Source of the DNA: JACMLD01 sp044227095
GTDB taxonomy: Bacteria; Bacteroidota; Bacteroidia; Chitinophagales; Chitinophagaceae
Direction: 5' to 3'
Length of the DNA stretch: 64,000 nucleotides
NCBI GenBank assembly: GCA_044227095.1
Contig: JBGAFV010000001.1
Coordinates: 868,001-932,000, forward strand
The translations under genes were made by a program, and so were the position numbers. Below are positions 50,260 to 60,051 of the stretch, one piece after another. The stretch's first letter is position 1. Every line of letters starts with the position of its first letter. The notes beneath the pieces were generated by a model. That model saw nothing but the letters and a program-made list of their open reading frames with translations, did no database searches and was not told the origin of the DNA.

Positions 50260-52584
50260 ATGAATACAGAAGACAATGGAATGTTTGCAGTTGAGAACAA
50301 CCCTTCCAAAACTTTACGGGAAACTTTAATTGCGTACTTACGTTTTTGGCCAGTATTCCTGGGTTGTTTCGTTATTTGTGTATCGGCCGGAATTTTATAC
50401 AGCCGTTACACTACCACTAAATATATGGCTACCACTAATTTTCTGGTTAAAAGCGCCGATATTGGTCAAAAGACTTCCGACGATTTGATTGCAACTGCTT
50501 TAAGTGGCAAAAAACAAGTAAATATTAGTAATGAAATTTTATTGATTGGCTCTTCTAGTTTAATGGAAAGGGCTGTAGCTAAGAATGGGTTCAATATATC
50601 TTACTTTCAAAAAACCAGGTTTCTACCAGTTGAGATTTACAAAGACGCCCCATTTATTTTAGCCCCTTCCAAAGGGACCAATGTAATAATTAATAGAGGC
50701 TTTATTCTTTACTTAAAAAATTTAAGTAGTACTGGTGGTGCGTTTTCATTTGTTTTAAATAATACAACCAAAGAAGCTGTATTTAAATGGAATGAACCGT
50801 TTACTATAGACAATACGGATTTTGTTTTAAAACCTAAGGGAATAATTCATCCTGGAAAAAATGATTACAGCATTAAAGTACAATCAACTAAAGAAGCTGC
50901 AAATGAATTGTCGGAAAGTTTAACAGCAGTAGCGTATGATTCTAAAACAAGTGCTATAAAACTTTCTATTACTACCCAAAACAAATACAAAGCTGAAGAT
51001 ATTTTAAATGCATTGTTCAAAGAATTTAATGAATCTGATATTGAAGACAGAAACAAGCTTTCTGAAAGCACCGTTAGTTTTATTGATGACAGGCTGTTAA
51101 ATATATCAGGGGAATTAAAAGGTGTTGAAGGCAATTTAGAAACATACCAGGGCAGTAAACAACTTGTTGATGTGAGAGAACAATCAACACAATCGTTGGC
51201 AAATTCAAGCGATGTTAATAAGACAATAAAGGATATTAGCATTCAGCAGGGAATTGCCTCAATGATTCTTGAATATTTCGCAAACCCATCCAATACCGGC
51301 AAATTAGTTCCTTCGTCTCTTGGCCTTAATGATGCTACATTGGCTTCTTTAATTACACAGTATAACGATCTTCAGCTTAAGAGAGAAAGAGAAGCTCCTC
51401 TTGTTGCTCCCAACAGTACTGTTATGCAAGACCTGAATACTCAAATTGCCAATATCAAAACAAGTATTCTTGAAAGCCTTACCAACATTGGCAAAAATCT
51501 GAAAATGCAGGAAGACAATTTTCAGCAACAAAACAACCAATACAAAAACTTTCTTTCATCGTTACCACACAACGAAAGGCTATTGCAGGAAATTAAAAGG
51601 AAACAAAATATTACAGAAGGTTTGTACCTCTACCTCTTACAAAAACGAGAAGAAGCAGCAATTTCCATTACTGCATCAAACGTGCCGCATTATAAACAAA
51701 TTGATCCTGCTGTTGGGTATGGACCTGTTGAGCCTAATACAAAAATCATCACCTTTTATGCAACATTATTAGGATTGCTACTTGCATTCGGTCTTTTTTA
51801 CCTAAAAAATATTTTGAACGATAAAATAAACACGGTTGAAGAAATTAGTAAGGCTACATCTTTGCCTGTGTTGGGAGACGTAAGTCATATTGAAAGAAAG
51901 AAAAGACAACCTGTTGCTATTTTAGGCAGGAGCATTACCGGAGAGCAATTCAGGTTAATAAGAACTAATCTTTCATTTTTACTCAAAAAACTGGAAAATA
52001 GAAATAAAGTAATTCTCGTTACATCGTCAGTTAGTGGAGAAGGCAAATCTTTTGCAAGCCTCAATTTGGCCGCTGTATACGCAATGCCCGGAAAAAAAGT
52101 AGCGCTACTTGAATTTGATATAAGGAAACCCAGCATTGGAGTTAATTTAAATTTTGAAAATAATGCCGGAATAACAAATTATTTGTCTGGCGAGGTAACC
52201 GATCTTTCTGCATTGTGCAATTCCGTAGAAGAAATACCTAACCTCCATATTTATCTTTCCGGGCCAATACCAGCTAACCCCGCAGATTTGTTGTTATCCG
52301 ATAATTGCAGAAAATTATTTACCGAATTAAGAGAGAAGTATGATTATATAGTTGTTGACTCACCTCCTGTTAAATTGGTTAGCGATGCCTTTATATTGGG
52401 CGAACTTAGCGACATTGTTGTATATATTATCAGGTTTGGAGTTACAGTGAAAAAACAACTGGATTTTATAAAAACCATTCACCAGAATAAAAAATTTGGG
52501 CCCATTGGCATTCTAATAAATGATATCAAACGAAAAGATGCAAATAAATACTATGAATATGATGCATCTAAAGCTTTAACGTAA
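50260..52584 (+). CDS. Polysaccharide co-polymerase / tyrosine autokinase (Wzc-like)
   Basis: 774 residues. A Wzz domain has membrane helices at about 30-48 and 490-510 with a long periplasmic coiled-coil region between them (about 260-450). The cytoplasmic BY-kinase domain (about 560-760) has Walker A SSVSGEGKSFASLN near 588-600, Walker A' LLEFDIRKPSIG, and Walker B YDYIVVDSPPV. The A' motif has Glu instead of the first Asp of the usual DxDxR; I believe this is frequent in Bacteroidota. A short tyrosine-containing tail (YYEYDASKALT) would be the phosphorylation site. It controls chain length and export with the Wza-like protein. Confidence 0.93.
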   Translation: MNTEDNGMFAVENNPSKTLRETLIAYLRFWPVFLGCFVICVSAGILYSRYTTTKYMATTNFLVKSADIGQKTSDDLIATALSGKKQVNISNEILLIGSSSLMERAVAKNGFNISYFQKTRFLPVEIYKDAPFILAPSKGTNVIINRGFILYLKNLSSTGGAFSFVLNNTTKEAVFKWNEPFTIDNTDFVLKPKGIIHPGKNDYSIKVQSTKEAANELSESLTAVAYDSKTSAIKLSITTQNKYKAEDILNALFKEFNESDIEDRNKLSESTVSFIDDRLLNISGELKGVEGNLETYQGSKQLVDVREQSTQSLANSSDVNKTIKDISIQQGIASMILEYFANPSNTGKLVPSSLGLNDATLASLITQYNDLQLKREREAPLVAPNSTVMQDLNTQIANIKTSILESLTNIGKNLKMQEDNFQQQNNQYKNFLSSLPHNERLLQEIKRKQNITEGLYLYLLQKREEAAISITASNVPHYKQIDPAVGYGPVEPNTKIITFYATLLGLLLAFGLFYLKNILNDKINTVEEISKATSLPVLGDVSHIERKKRQPVAILGRSITGEQFRLIRTNLSFLLKKLENRNKVILVTSSVSGEGKSFASLNLAAVYAMPGKKVALLEFDIRKPSIGVNLNFENNAGITNYLSGEVTDLSALCNSVEEIPNLHIYLSGPIPANPADLLLSDNCRKLFTELREKYDYIVVDSPPVKLVSDAFILGELSDIVVYIIRFGVTVKKQLDFIKTIHQNKKFGPIGILINDIKRKDANKYYEYDASKALT

Positions 52585-52695
52585 AGCTTGAATAAAATCA
52601 GCCAATAAAAAGTATACAATTCTCCTTCTGAATTTTTCTTTCAATGATCTATAGAGATTTAAAAAATAATCACATTTAAGCCTGGTTTGTCAAGC

Positions 52696-54012
52696 ATGTT
52701 AAAAACAGCAACAAAAATCCGGGCAAGCTCGCAGAAGTTTCTGCCAAATAAATCCATTTTATTGCAGCTATCGGGTGCGGCAGGTTTACAGGCAGTGCAA
52801 ATGGGTATTGGCGCCATTGTTGGCTTCTTAATAATCCGGCATCTATCTAAAGAAGATTATGCTATTTTCAATTTATTAAATACAGGTGGAACCACTTTGC
52901 TAATTTGGGCTGGGTTTAGTGTTACAGCAATTTTTATTCCTTTTGCAAATCGTGTTGGCTTATCTGCCGAGGAGTTAAGAAAAACAACACTCGCCTTTAA
53001 ACGTCTAAATTTTCCGCTGTTTATTGTTGCAATAATTGTTGGCCTCGCATACTGGCTAATTTCGGCATACATAAGAGGATGGTTATCCATTTCATTTATT
53101 ACCGGTTTATTTTTCGCTCTTACTGTAGCCATTTGCCAATATAATTATTGGTTAAAAGAAAGTGCCTACAAAGTATATGGCAAACCATTATTTCCTTTTA
53201 CTATTTCGCTTAAGGAATGTATTTTAAGACTTGCACTTGTAGTTTTCTTTATTGTACTGATATTGCCCCTATTAACAAACAAAGAACATTTATCTTGGGT
53301 ATATCTTTTAATTTCTGCAATTACCAATGTTTGGTGCCTATATTATATCAATAAAAAGTTTTCGGGTTTCCAATTACAACCAATTACAGACCTGAGCTCA
53401 TACAAAAAAAAGTATTGGGAATTATTGCGGCCGATATTATTCCCCTACTATTTCTTTTATATTTCTGTTTTTTTTAGAAGTTCAATAATATATTTAATTA
53501 GCAGCACTTCTGTAATAGCAGAAGCTGCTGCGCTTGGAAGAATTATGGCCCTTTTTGCCATGATGGATAAAGCAGTGGAGTTGGTTATACTTCCGAGGTT
53601 AGGCGCTATATCAGATGTAAGAAAATTTTTACAACGCCTTCTCTTATGTTTTATAGCTGTTTTATTAATTGCTTCCGCGTTATTAATGTCTGCCTGGCTT
53701 TTTCCCAACGTATGGTTATGGATTTTGGGAGAAAAATATAAAAATATAGGAACAGCTTTGCTTTGGTCTGTAGCTGCTTCAGGTGTTGAACGATTATCGG
53801 GTCTTTTGCAATCTGCTCAATTTTCAAGAGGGGAAACGAAAAACCAATGGTGGGTACCAATTTTTGCAAACACAATCTATTTTGTATACATAGCAATTGT
53901 GGGACTTCATACTGTGGAACAAGCATCTATTGCATTATTCATAGCTGCAGTTGTGAATTTAATGGCGCAATCATTTATTCTGCTTAACAGACTGAAAAGT
54001 TATATTTTTTAA
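52696..54012 (+). CDS. Polysaccharide flippase (Wzx-like, MATE/MOP superfamily)
   Basis: 438 residues from the ATG at 52696; a TTG three codons upstream is possible. About twelve membrane helices are spread over the whole length. The N-terminal part has GLQAVQMGIGAIVGFLIIRH and SKEDYAIFNLLNTGGTTLLI, similar to Wzx/PST family proteins. It would move lipid-linked repeat units across the inner membrane. A second large hydrophobic gene (60051) is the likely polymerase, so a Wzx/Wzy-type pathway is suggested. A 111-bp gap separates it from the kinase gene, without an obvious promoter. Confidence 0.82.
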   Translation: MLKTATKIRASSQKFLPNKSILLQLSGAAGLQAVQMGIGAIVGFLIIRHLSKEDYAIFNLLNTGGTTLLIWAGFSVTAIFIPFANRVGLSAEELRKTTLAFKRLNFPLFIVAIIVGLAYWLISAYIRGWLSISFITGLFFALTVAICQYNYWLKESAYKVYGKPLFPFTISLKECILRLALVVFFIVLILPLLTNKEHLSWVYLLISAITNVWCLYYINKKFSGFQLQPITDLSSYKKKYWELLRPILFPYYFFYISVFFRSSIIYLISSTSVIAEAAALGRIMALFAMMDKAVELVILPRLGAISDVRKFLQRLLLCFIAVLLIASALLMSAWLFPNVWLWILGEKYKNIGTALLWSVAASGVERLSGLLQSAQFSRGETKNQWWVPIFANTIYFVYIAIVGLHTVEQASIALFIAAVVNLMAQSFILLNRLKSYIF

Positions 54013-54049
54013 ACCCGGTAAAGCAATTACCCAATTAAACAAGTAATGA

Positions 54050-55108
54050 ATGAAAACTGAAAGCATAGATGGATATACATTTTCCAGGGAAGGTTTTTTA
54101 TTGACCGGTCTTGATGAGCATGAAATTTCATACCTGCAATATCATGCTGATTTGATTGGACCCGATAGCAAAATGAACAATCAGCTAAGGAAAAAAGTAA
54201 CCAATAAAGATAATTGGCAACATTCCATTTCAAATACCAATGCCTATTCAATTTCTATTAAACAAATACAGGATTTTAAATTAGATGAACGCTGTCTGGA
54301 TGTGTTTAAAAAAATTCCTGTGCCCGCAATTGAAATTTCAAAACTAATCTGGAAGTTTTACTGGTTAAACAAAACATATAAACTCAAGGATGATAGCAGG
54401 GTGCTTTGTATTGGAGCTAATCCTGGTCTTGAATGCCTGGTAGCACAAACGCTTTTTCCAAAATGGCAAATTACCGGGGTAGATTTTAAAATTTCAGAAA
54501 AAACATTTTTCAAGAATTTAATCGAGCTTAATATAGCCGATCTGGACAAAGCTTTTTCAAAAAATTCTTTTGATGTTTGCTTTTCTAATCATGTTCTTGA
54601 ACACCTGGGACCACCACGTGATAAAGTTTTAAAAGGAGTTAAAAGCATACTTGATAAAGATGGTTTTTTTACAAGCGCCTTACCGTGTGACTCAAACCCA
54701 AAATATGTACCTATTGATGACTTCTTTAATCTTTTAAAAAAGAATGAATCAAAATACATGCACCTCATAAATCCTGCGCACATGTGGAAGTGTGACATAT
54801 TTAATATTCATGATGTGCTTACACAAAATGGGTTTAATAACATTGAATTTTTTAGGTATGAAGGAAGCGGGAAAGACAATAATGAAAAAGTGTTTAACCA
54901 GGTGCCGCATGATTTATTAACCCATGAAAGCATCGCTGAAAATAAACCTTTAGCAAAAAAAGCATGGGATATGTTGAAGTATATTTTAAATGTGCGCAAT
55001 CCCAAAGAAATTTCTTTAAAATGGTATTATCATAAAATAAGAAAAGATTTTGCCTATCATCACCAGGTTCCTGAAATTCTCTTTTGCTGCCGCCCTGCAA
55101 GTCTTTAA
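54050..55108 (+). CDS. Class I SAM-dependent methyltransferase
   Basis: 352 residues. Motif I is VLCIGANPGL at 118-127, the acidic residue after beta-2 is in WQITGVDFK (139-147), and the post-motif is VCFSNHVLEHLGPPRDKVLK (176-195). The latter resembles Methyltransf_11/23 families that read a sugar or lipid-linked acceptor. The N-terminal 110 residues are specific and of unknown fold. In a polysaccharide operon such enzymes may methylate the growing glycan or its end, sometimes ending the chain. The acceptor here is an inference. Neighbour spacing is 37 bp upstream and 79 bp downstream. Confidence 0.82.
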   Translation: MKTESIDGYTFSREGFLLTGLDEHEISYLQYHADLIGPDSKMNNQLRKKVTNKDNWQHSISNTNAYSISIKQIQDFKLDERCLDVFKKIPVPAIEISKLIWKFYWLNKTYKLKDDSRVLCIGANPGLECLVAQTLFPKWQITGVDFKISEKTFFKNLIELNIADLDKAFSKNSFDVCFSNHVLEHLGPPRDKVLKGVKSILDKDGFFTSALPCDSNPKYVPIDDFFNLLKKNESKYMHLINPAHMWKCDIFNIHDVLTQNGFNNIEFFRYEGSGKDNNEKVFNQVPHDLLTHESIAENKPLAKKAWDMLKYILNVRNPKEISLKWYYHKIRKDFAYHHQVPEILFCCRPASL

Positions 55109-55187
55109 AACATCAAGGCTTCTTTATCTTTTAAGGTAATAGAAGATCATTGATTTAAATAATACTGTTAAACTAGTTTATACTCCA

Positions 55188-56381
55188 ATGAAAATAGTTC
55201 AGTCAACATGGGTTCGTTATCACCATTTTGATTTAGCACGTGAATTAAACAAACTTGGGCTGCTGGAAAAAATCTTTACTTCCCTGCCCTGGTGGAAGGC
55301 AAAAAAGGAATCCATAGAGCAAAATATTCCGTTAGATAAAATTTCCTGTAATTTTTTGATGCAGGGAATACGTTATTCAGCTAATAAGCTCCCTTTTTAC
55401 ACAGGGTGGATGGACACAAAATTATCCGTTACCCAAACAAAAATGTTTTCAGCATGGGTGGCAAAAAAACTTCCGGATTGTGATGCATATATTGGCATTT
55501 CTGGTACCGGTTTAAAAGCTGGCAGATTAATAAAAAATAGAGGTGGCAATTATATTATGGATCGGGGATCCTCGCATATCAAATATGCAAACACAATTTT
55601 AAAACAAGAGTATGAACGTTGGGGGTTTAACTGGACAGATATTGATCCCTGGCTTATCGAAAATGAAATAGCAGAAGCTGAAGAAGCAAATTTAATTACC
55701 ATACCATCTGATTTTGTTAGAGATACTTTTATTGGCCAGGGTGTTGATGCTGCCAAATTAAAAGTTGTACCATATGGTGTATCGCTTGATGAATTTTATC
55801 CTGTAGGCACTCCTCCTGCTGATAAATTCAGATTGGTTTTTGTTGGACAATTCTCCTTAAGAAAAGGAGCGCCTTATCTTCTAAATGCATTCAAAGAATT
55901 TAAGCATCCTGCAAAAGAGTTGGTTGTAGTAGGAAATGTGGATGAGCAACTTAAACCCTTAATTACAAAACTTGCTGACGCAAATGTTATTTTCACAGGT
56001 ATTATACCAAGAAACAAAGTAAAGGATATACTTTCTACAGCACACGCATTGGTGCTTCCAAGTATTGAAGAGGGCCTGGCATTGGTTCAGGCGCAGGCAA
56101 TGGCTTGCGGATGCCCGGTAATTGCCACACCTAATACCGGATCTCAAACTTTGTTCACCAATAAGAAAGAGGGTTTGATTGTTGAAGCACGAAATGTTGA
56201 AGCACTGGTATCTGCTTTTACATTATTAGCAGACGACCCTTTGCTTAGAAACAAGATGAGTGCATCTTGCATTAGCCGTGTAAAAGAATTGGGAGGATGG
56301 AAAACATATACAGATGGGATTGTACGAAGTATTTCGGCCATTAACAATACAACAAAAACTACTTTTAAGGCCGAGGCATGA
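55188..56381 (+). CDS. Glycosyltransferase family 4
   Basis: 397 residues. The N-terminal Rossmann half starts MKIVQSTWVRYHHFDLAREL, and the donor-binding half contains RLVFVGQFSLRKGAPYLLNA, TGIIPRNKVKDILSTAHALV and PSIEEGLALVQAQAMACGCP. In the E-x7-E motif the second Glu is Gln (EGLALVQAQ); a subgroup of GT4 enzymes shows this form, so it may still be active. The enzyme would transfer a sugar from a nucleotide donor to the lipid-linked glycan. Its stop overlaps the next start by 4 bp (ATGA). Confidence 0.9.
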   Translation: MKIVQSTWVRYHHFDLARELNKLGLLEKIFTSLPWWKAKKESIEQNIPLDKISCNFLMQGIRYSANKLPFYTGWMDTKLSVTQTKMFSAWVAKKLPDCDAYIGISGTGLKAGRLIKNRGGNYIMDRGSSHIKYANTILKQEYERWGFNWTDIDPWLIENEIAEAEEANLITIPSDFVRDTFIGQGVDAAKLKVVPYGVSLDEFYPVGTPPADKFRLVFVGQFSLRKGAPYLLNAFKEFKHPAKELVVVGNVDEQLKPLITKLADANVIFTGIIPRNKVKDILSTAHALVLPSIEEGLALVQAQAMACGCPVIATPNTGSQTLFTNKKEGLIVEARNVEALVSAFTLLADDPLLRNKMSASCISRVKELGGWKTYTDGIVRSISAINNTTKTTFKAEA

Positions 56382-57844
56382 ACACAGCGATAAAAAAAAA
56401 TATTCTTTTTTTCGCCATAACAGTATTCGTTACAATTTATATTCTGTTTTCATCATACAACTTTAAAAGTATGCTTGATGGTGACGCAGAATATTTTCTT
56501 CCACAAATAATAAGTTATACCAACGGACATGGATTGATAAATGAGTATTATCAAACAGCATATAATTATTCGCCTCATCATGATGGACGCTTTATATGGC
56601 ACGGGTTTTTATTCCAGGTTTTATTAAGCGACGTATTTCACACATCTACGTACACTCAAATTGCATTTGCATACAGTATTCTAAACATACTGTGTCTTAT
56701 ACTAACAGCAGCTATTATTCATATACACACAAAGAAAAATTCTTTACTAATAAGTAGCTTGTTGTTAGTATTAATGTTAATGACAGAAGGAGGCTTTCTC
56801 ATTGGGTTGCAGGGTCGTTCTGAAACGCTGTCCATACTACTTATACTTATTGGTATTCTTGTTTTGCAATTAAAAAATAGTTATCAGAAAAATTTATTAG
56901 TTGGAATAATTGTTGGTTTACTAACAGTAACAAGTCCATTAAATGCTTTTTTTGTTGCGCTTGCCCTATCAATATACTTGCCATTGCAACTGGGGTTTTC
57001 CAAATCTCTTGTGTCTGCCATTGTATTCTCGGCAATTGGATTAGGCTTATCTGTTTTTCTTGCATTTCAAATTTATCCTTACCAGTTTTCTGAATGGATT
57101 ACCGGAATTGGTACGCATACTAAAACTTTAAAAACTTTCGGCACAATATCATCCTGGCGGCACTGGCTTTTATTTTCAGGACATTTTTTTATGGGTGCTA
57201 TTGTTTTACTAACGTTTATCATTTCGTTCATCTTGTTAAATTCCATTAAACTTAACCTGCTATTAAAAAATGTATTTCGCCTTGGTATTGTTTTAGTTTT
57301 TTTTGCACTTATTTATTATACCACAATTTCTGGCTGGTATGTAAGTGCAGGTTTGGTGCCATTGTTTTTATTAATTATTCTTTCATTACCGTCGCTTAAT
57401 CAATTACAACCACACCCAAAATATTTATTTATAACTGTATTAGCTGTTTTTGGCATTTCTACAATTGACCCATTATTAATTGGTATTGCACGTTTGGGTA
57501 AATGGAATGGCCCTTCACTCGAGCAATCGCAAAGAAACCTTAAGTCTGATTTACCCCAATTGTCTGGTATTGCATTTTCAGCCGGCTTATTTGTTCTTAT
57601 TGACAATATGAAAAACAATCGTGTTTTGCTATATGAAGAATATGCATTTTCTAAAACCATAAAATCAGATTTGGAATACTTCATTATACAACAGAATCAT
57701 TCCGCTTCCGATCAACCTGGAGTTTATGAAAATTATGAATTGTACATAGATCGTTTCGCAAAGATTAAAAAAATGAATGGTCGTCTTGGTCAATGGTTTC
57801 AACCAGCAGGTTTTGGATATGCCATTTATAGAAAAAAACAGTAA
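56378..57844 (+). CDS. Integral membrane protein, possible GT-C glycosyltransferase
   Basis: 488 residues with about eleven predicted membrane helices up to residue 390, followed by a soluble tail of about 90 residues. After the first helix, MLDGDAEYFLPQIISYTNGH resembles the acidic first-loop motif of GT-C enzymes such as PMT or ArnT-like proteins. A second charged segment GLQGRSETLSILLILIGI is present in the middle. These enzymes transfer a sugar from a polyprenyl-phosphate donor in the periplasm. Similarity is weak, so a general polysaccharide membrane protein is an alternative. Start overlaps the preceding stop; the stop overlaps the next start. Confidence 0.6.
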   Translation: MNTAIKKNILFFAITVFVTIYILFSSYNFKSMLDGDAEYFLPQIISYTNGHGLINEYYQTAYNYSPHHDGRFIWHGFLFQVLLSDVFHTSTYTQIAFAYSILNILCLILTAAIIHIHTKKNSLLISSLLLVLMLMTEGGFLIGLQGRSETLSILLILIGILVLQLKNSYQKNLLVGIIVGLLTVTSPLNAFFVALALSIYLPLQLGFSKSLVSAIVFSAIGLGLSVFLAFQIYPYQFSEWITGIGTHTKTLKTFGTISSWRHWLLFSGHFFMGAIVLLTFIISFILLNSIKLNLLLKNVFRLGIVLVFFALIYYTTISGWYVSAGLVPLFLLIILSLPSLNQLQPHPKYLFITVLAVFGISTIDPLLIGIARLGKWNGPSLEQSQRNLKSDLPQLSGIAFSAGLFVLIDNMKNNRVLLYEEYAFSKTIKSDLEYFIIQQNHSASDQPGVYENYELYIDRFAKIKKMNGRLGQWFQPAGFGYAIYRKKQ

Positions 57845-58982
57845 AACAACAGTAGTGCCCCAACCTGAAAAAGTAGTAATTTTTTATCCGCATATTGGTG
57901 AGTACGGTGGAATTGAAAGGAATATTCTCGGTCTCTCTATTGAAATTTCAAGACAAGGGTTTACTCCTTTGCTTATTTGTTTTTATGACCTCATCGATAT
58001 TAAACAGTATTGGCCAAATCTGGAAGTTGTTGTTTTAAATGATCATCCAAACCCATTTATCAAAAGTAGGCGTTTGCGCAACTGGCTTACAAAAAACAAA
58101 TCTCAAATAAAAGGCCTTCCTTTATTCTTTGGAAACAAAGCAGGTTTTTATGCTGCCATTTTAAAATTAAATTCCTTTGTTCTTCATTATACAGATCCAC
58201 CAAGTCTTGTAACACTCCCGGAAGAAAAAAAAACATTGAAAACAATAATTTCTATTCCGAGAAAATCTATTTCAACCTGGCTAAATAAAAGAGGTGTTCA
58301 ATTATCAACAGTGCGTATAACTATGACGCAACGAAATGCAAATGAACTGGAACAACTGTTTAATATGCCTTTTGAAGTATTATACCAGGGTGGAGTGCCG
58401 CCGGTTAAGACTATAAATAAATCGCCCCGTTTAAAAAATAATAAACTGCGCTTTTTCTCAATTTGCCGGCATGCAGCAACAAAGAACTTAGATTGGATTT
58501 TGGAATTGGCGCTAACGTTAAAAAAAGAAAAACGCTTTAGTGAATTATTTCAGGGTATTGAAATCAACATCGCCGGAATGGGCCCTGTAAGAGATTCTTT
58601 AAAAAATAAAGCATCCTTATTAGGCGTAAATGATATAGTGCAGTTTCCCGGATTTCTTACAGACGAACAGATTGAAGAAGAATATTGCAAGTCGGATATT
58701 GTTCTTGTACCCGCTGTACAGGGTTATGGGCTTCCTGTTCTTGAATCATTGTACAGGCAGGTGCCAGTTGTATTAAATATTGAATCCAGGATTTCAGAAA
58801 TACTCACAAACAATCCTTGGGTTGCGATCACTGGTAATTCTGTGGAGTCTTTTATAAACGAAACTATAAAACATATTGATCGGTTGAGGGCATTTTATCC
58901 AGACGAAAATTTACTTCTTGGTTTACCTTCAGAACAAAGTTGGGCAGAGCAGATGGGAAAGAAATGCAAATGGTGGGCGTAA
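57819..58982 (+). CDS. Glycosyltransferase family 4
   Basis: 387 residues from the ATG at 57819 (MPFIEKNSKTTVVPQPEKVV); an ATG at 57777 would add 14 residues overlapping the upstream gene more. The N-terminal motif VIFYPHIGEYGGIERNILGL is the acceptor-domain loop of GT4. The donor domain holds LRFFSICRHAATKNLDWILE, INIAGMGPVRDSLKNKASL and LVPAVQGYGLPVLESLYRQV. The first Glu of E-x7-E is replaced by Gln here (QGYGLPVLE), so the catalytic mode may differ. It belongs to the same operon, overlapping its neighbour by 26 bp. Confidence 0.88.
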   Translation: MPFIEKNSKTTVVPQPEKVVIFYPHIGEYGGIERNILGLSIEISRQGFTPLLICFYDLIDIKQYWPNLEVVVLNDHPNPFIKSRRLRNWLTKNKSQIKGLPLFFGNKAGFYAAILKLNSFVLHYTDPPSLVTLPEEKKTLKTIISIPRKSISTWLNKRGVQLSTVRITMTQRNANELEQLFNMPFEVLYQGGVPPVKTINKSPRLKNNKLRFFSICRHAATKNLDWILELALTLKKEKRFSELFQGIEINIAGMGPVRDSLKNKASLLGVNDIVQFPGFLTDEQIEEEYCKSDIVLVPAVQGYGLPVLESLYRQVPVVLNIESRISEILTNNPWVAITGNSVESFINETIKHIDRLRAFYPDENLLLGLPSEQSWAEQMGKKCKWWA

Positions 58983-58992
58983 TTATAAAGCA

Positions 58993-60051
58993 ATGAAAGT
59001 AATTTTTGTGGCAAGTCTTAGCAACCCAAGCTCATCCGGAATTCAAAGAATGTGGGCTTTGCAACAATGTGGTGCTATTGTATACAAGATTGACAAGGAT
59101 AAATATTTTTCAAAAAAAATACCAGCATTTCCTTTTATAAATAAATTAATCTCATACGCAGGAAAGGTTTTAAAATCGCCAAAACTATTCTATAACATTA
59201 GTAACCTGCCTGCAGATATAATTAAATTATCTGAACAGGTAAAACCAGATATAGTTTGGTTTGAATGGCCGCAGGAAATACAAATCTCCTTATTAAAGCA
59301 ATTAAAAGAATTACAAAAAGCGCCTTATCTTATTTCTTTCCAGGATGATAATCCGTGGGGAAGCAGGGCAAAGGACAAATGGATGTGGAAGGATTATTTT
59401 AAAGCCGTTCCAGAGTTTGACATGCACCTTGTAAAACGTCAAGATGATATTACACAGCTTACTGCACTTGGCGCAAAAAAATGCAGGATATGGTTGCATG
59501 GTATTTACTCTCCTCTATTTCATCCTGCAAAACTTCCAACCAAATACCCGGTAAGTTTTGTAGGCACTTGTATGGATAATAGAGCAGCGCTGATGGAATA
59601 TTTGCTTGAGAATAAAATACCCTTACACGTTTTTGGAAACAAATGGTCTCAACGCAGCGATTTGCCTAAAAAATTCCCTCACAATTTTCATCCTGCCGTA
59701 GAAGGTGAGGCATATGCTGAAGTAATAAGAAGTTCTATGGTTTGTTTAGGTTTGGTTTCTCATTCAAACAAAGACGAGTGGACCATGCGTACTTACGAAG
59801 TACCATCTTGCGCTGCTGTATTACTGGCAGAAAAAACGCCTTTTCATGAACATTTTTTTGCTGAAGACAGCAATACACTACTTTTTTCAACAAAAGAAGA
59901 GTGCCTGAGCCAGTTATTATACCTTCTTAAAAACCAGGATTTGTGCAAGCAATTAGGAGAAAAATATTACCAAAAGCTTTTAGCAAATAATTGTACACTC
60001 GAAGCACAAATGAAGAATCTATTGACAGATTTAAAATTCAATTTCAATTAA
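58993..60051 (+). CDS. Glycosyltransferase, CgeB/group-1-like
   Basis: 352 residues from the ATG at 58993 (MKVIFVASLSNPSSSGIQRM); the open frame reaches back to 58918 inside the previous gene. The C-terminal half contains PVSFVGTCMDNRAALMEYLL, IRSSMVCLGLVSHSNKDEWT and MRTYEVPSCAAVLLAEKTPF, which are typical of CgeB-like glycosyl_trans_1_2 proteins. In this group the MR-T-E-P region takes the place of the standard E-x7-E. Sugar specificity is unknown. The TAA stop shares one base with the next ATG (TAATG), so translation is probably coupled. Confidence 0.85.
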   Translation: MKVIFVASLSNPSSSGIQRMWALQQCGAIVYKIDKDKYFSKKIPAFPFINKLISYAGKVLKSPKLFYNISNLPADIIKLSEQVKPDIVWFEWPQEIQISLLKQLKELQKAPYLISFQDDNPWGSRAKDKWMWKDYFKAVPEFDMHLVKRQDDITQLTALGAKKCRIWLHGIYSPLFHPAKLPTKYPVSFVGTCMDNRAALMEYLLENKIPLHVFGNKWSQRSDLPKKFPHNFHPAVEGEAYAEVIRSSMVCLGLVSHSNKDEWTMRTYEVPSCAAVLLAEKTPFHEHFFAEDSNTLLFSTKEECLSQLLYLLKNQDLCKQLGEKYYQKLLANNCTLEAQMKNLLTDLKFNFN

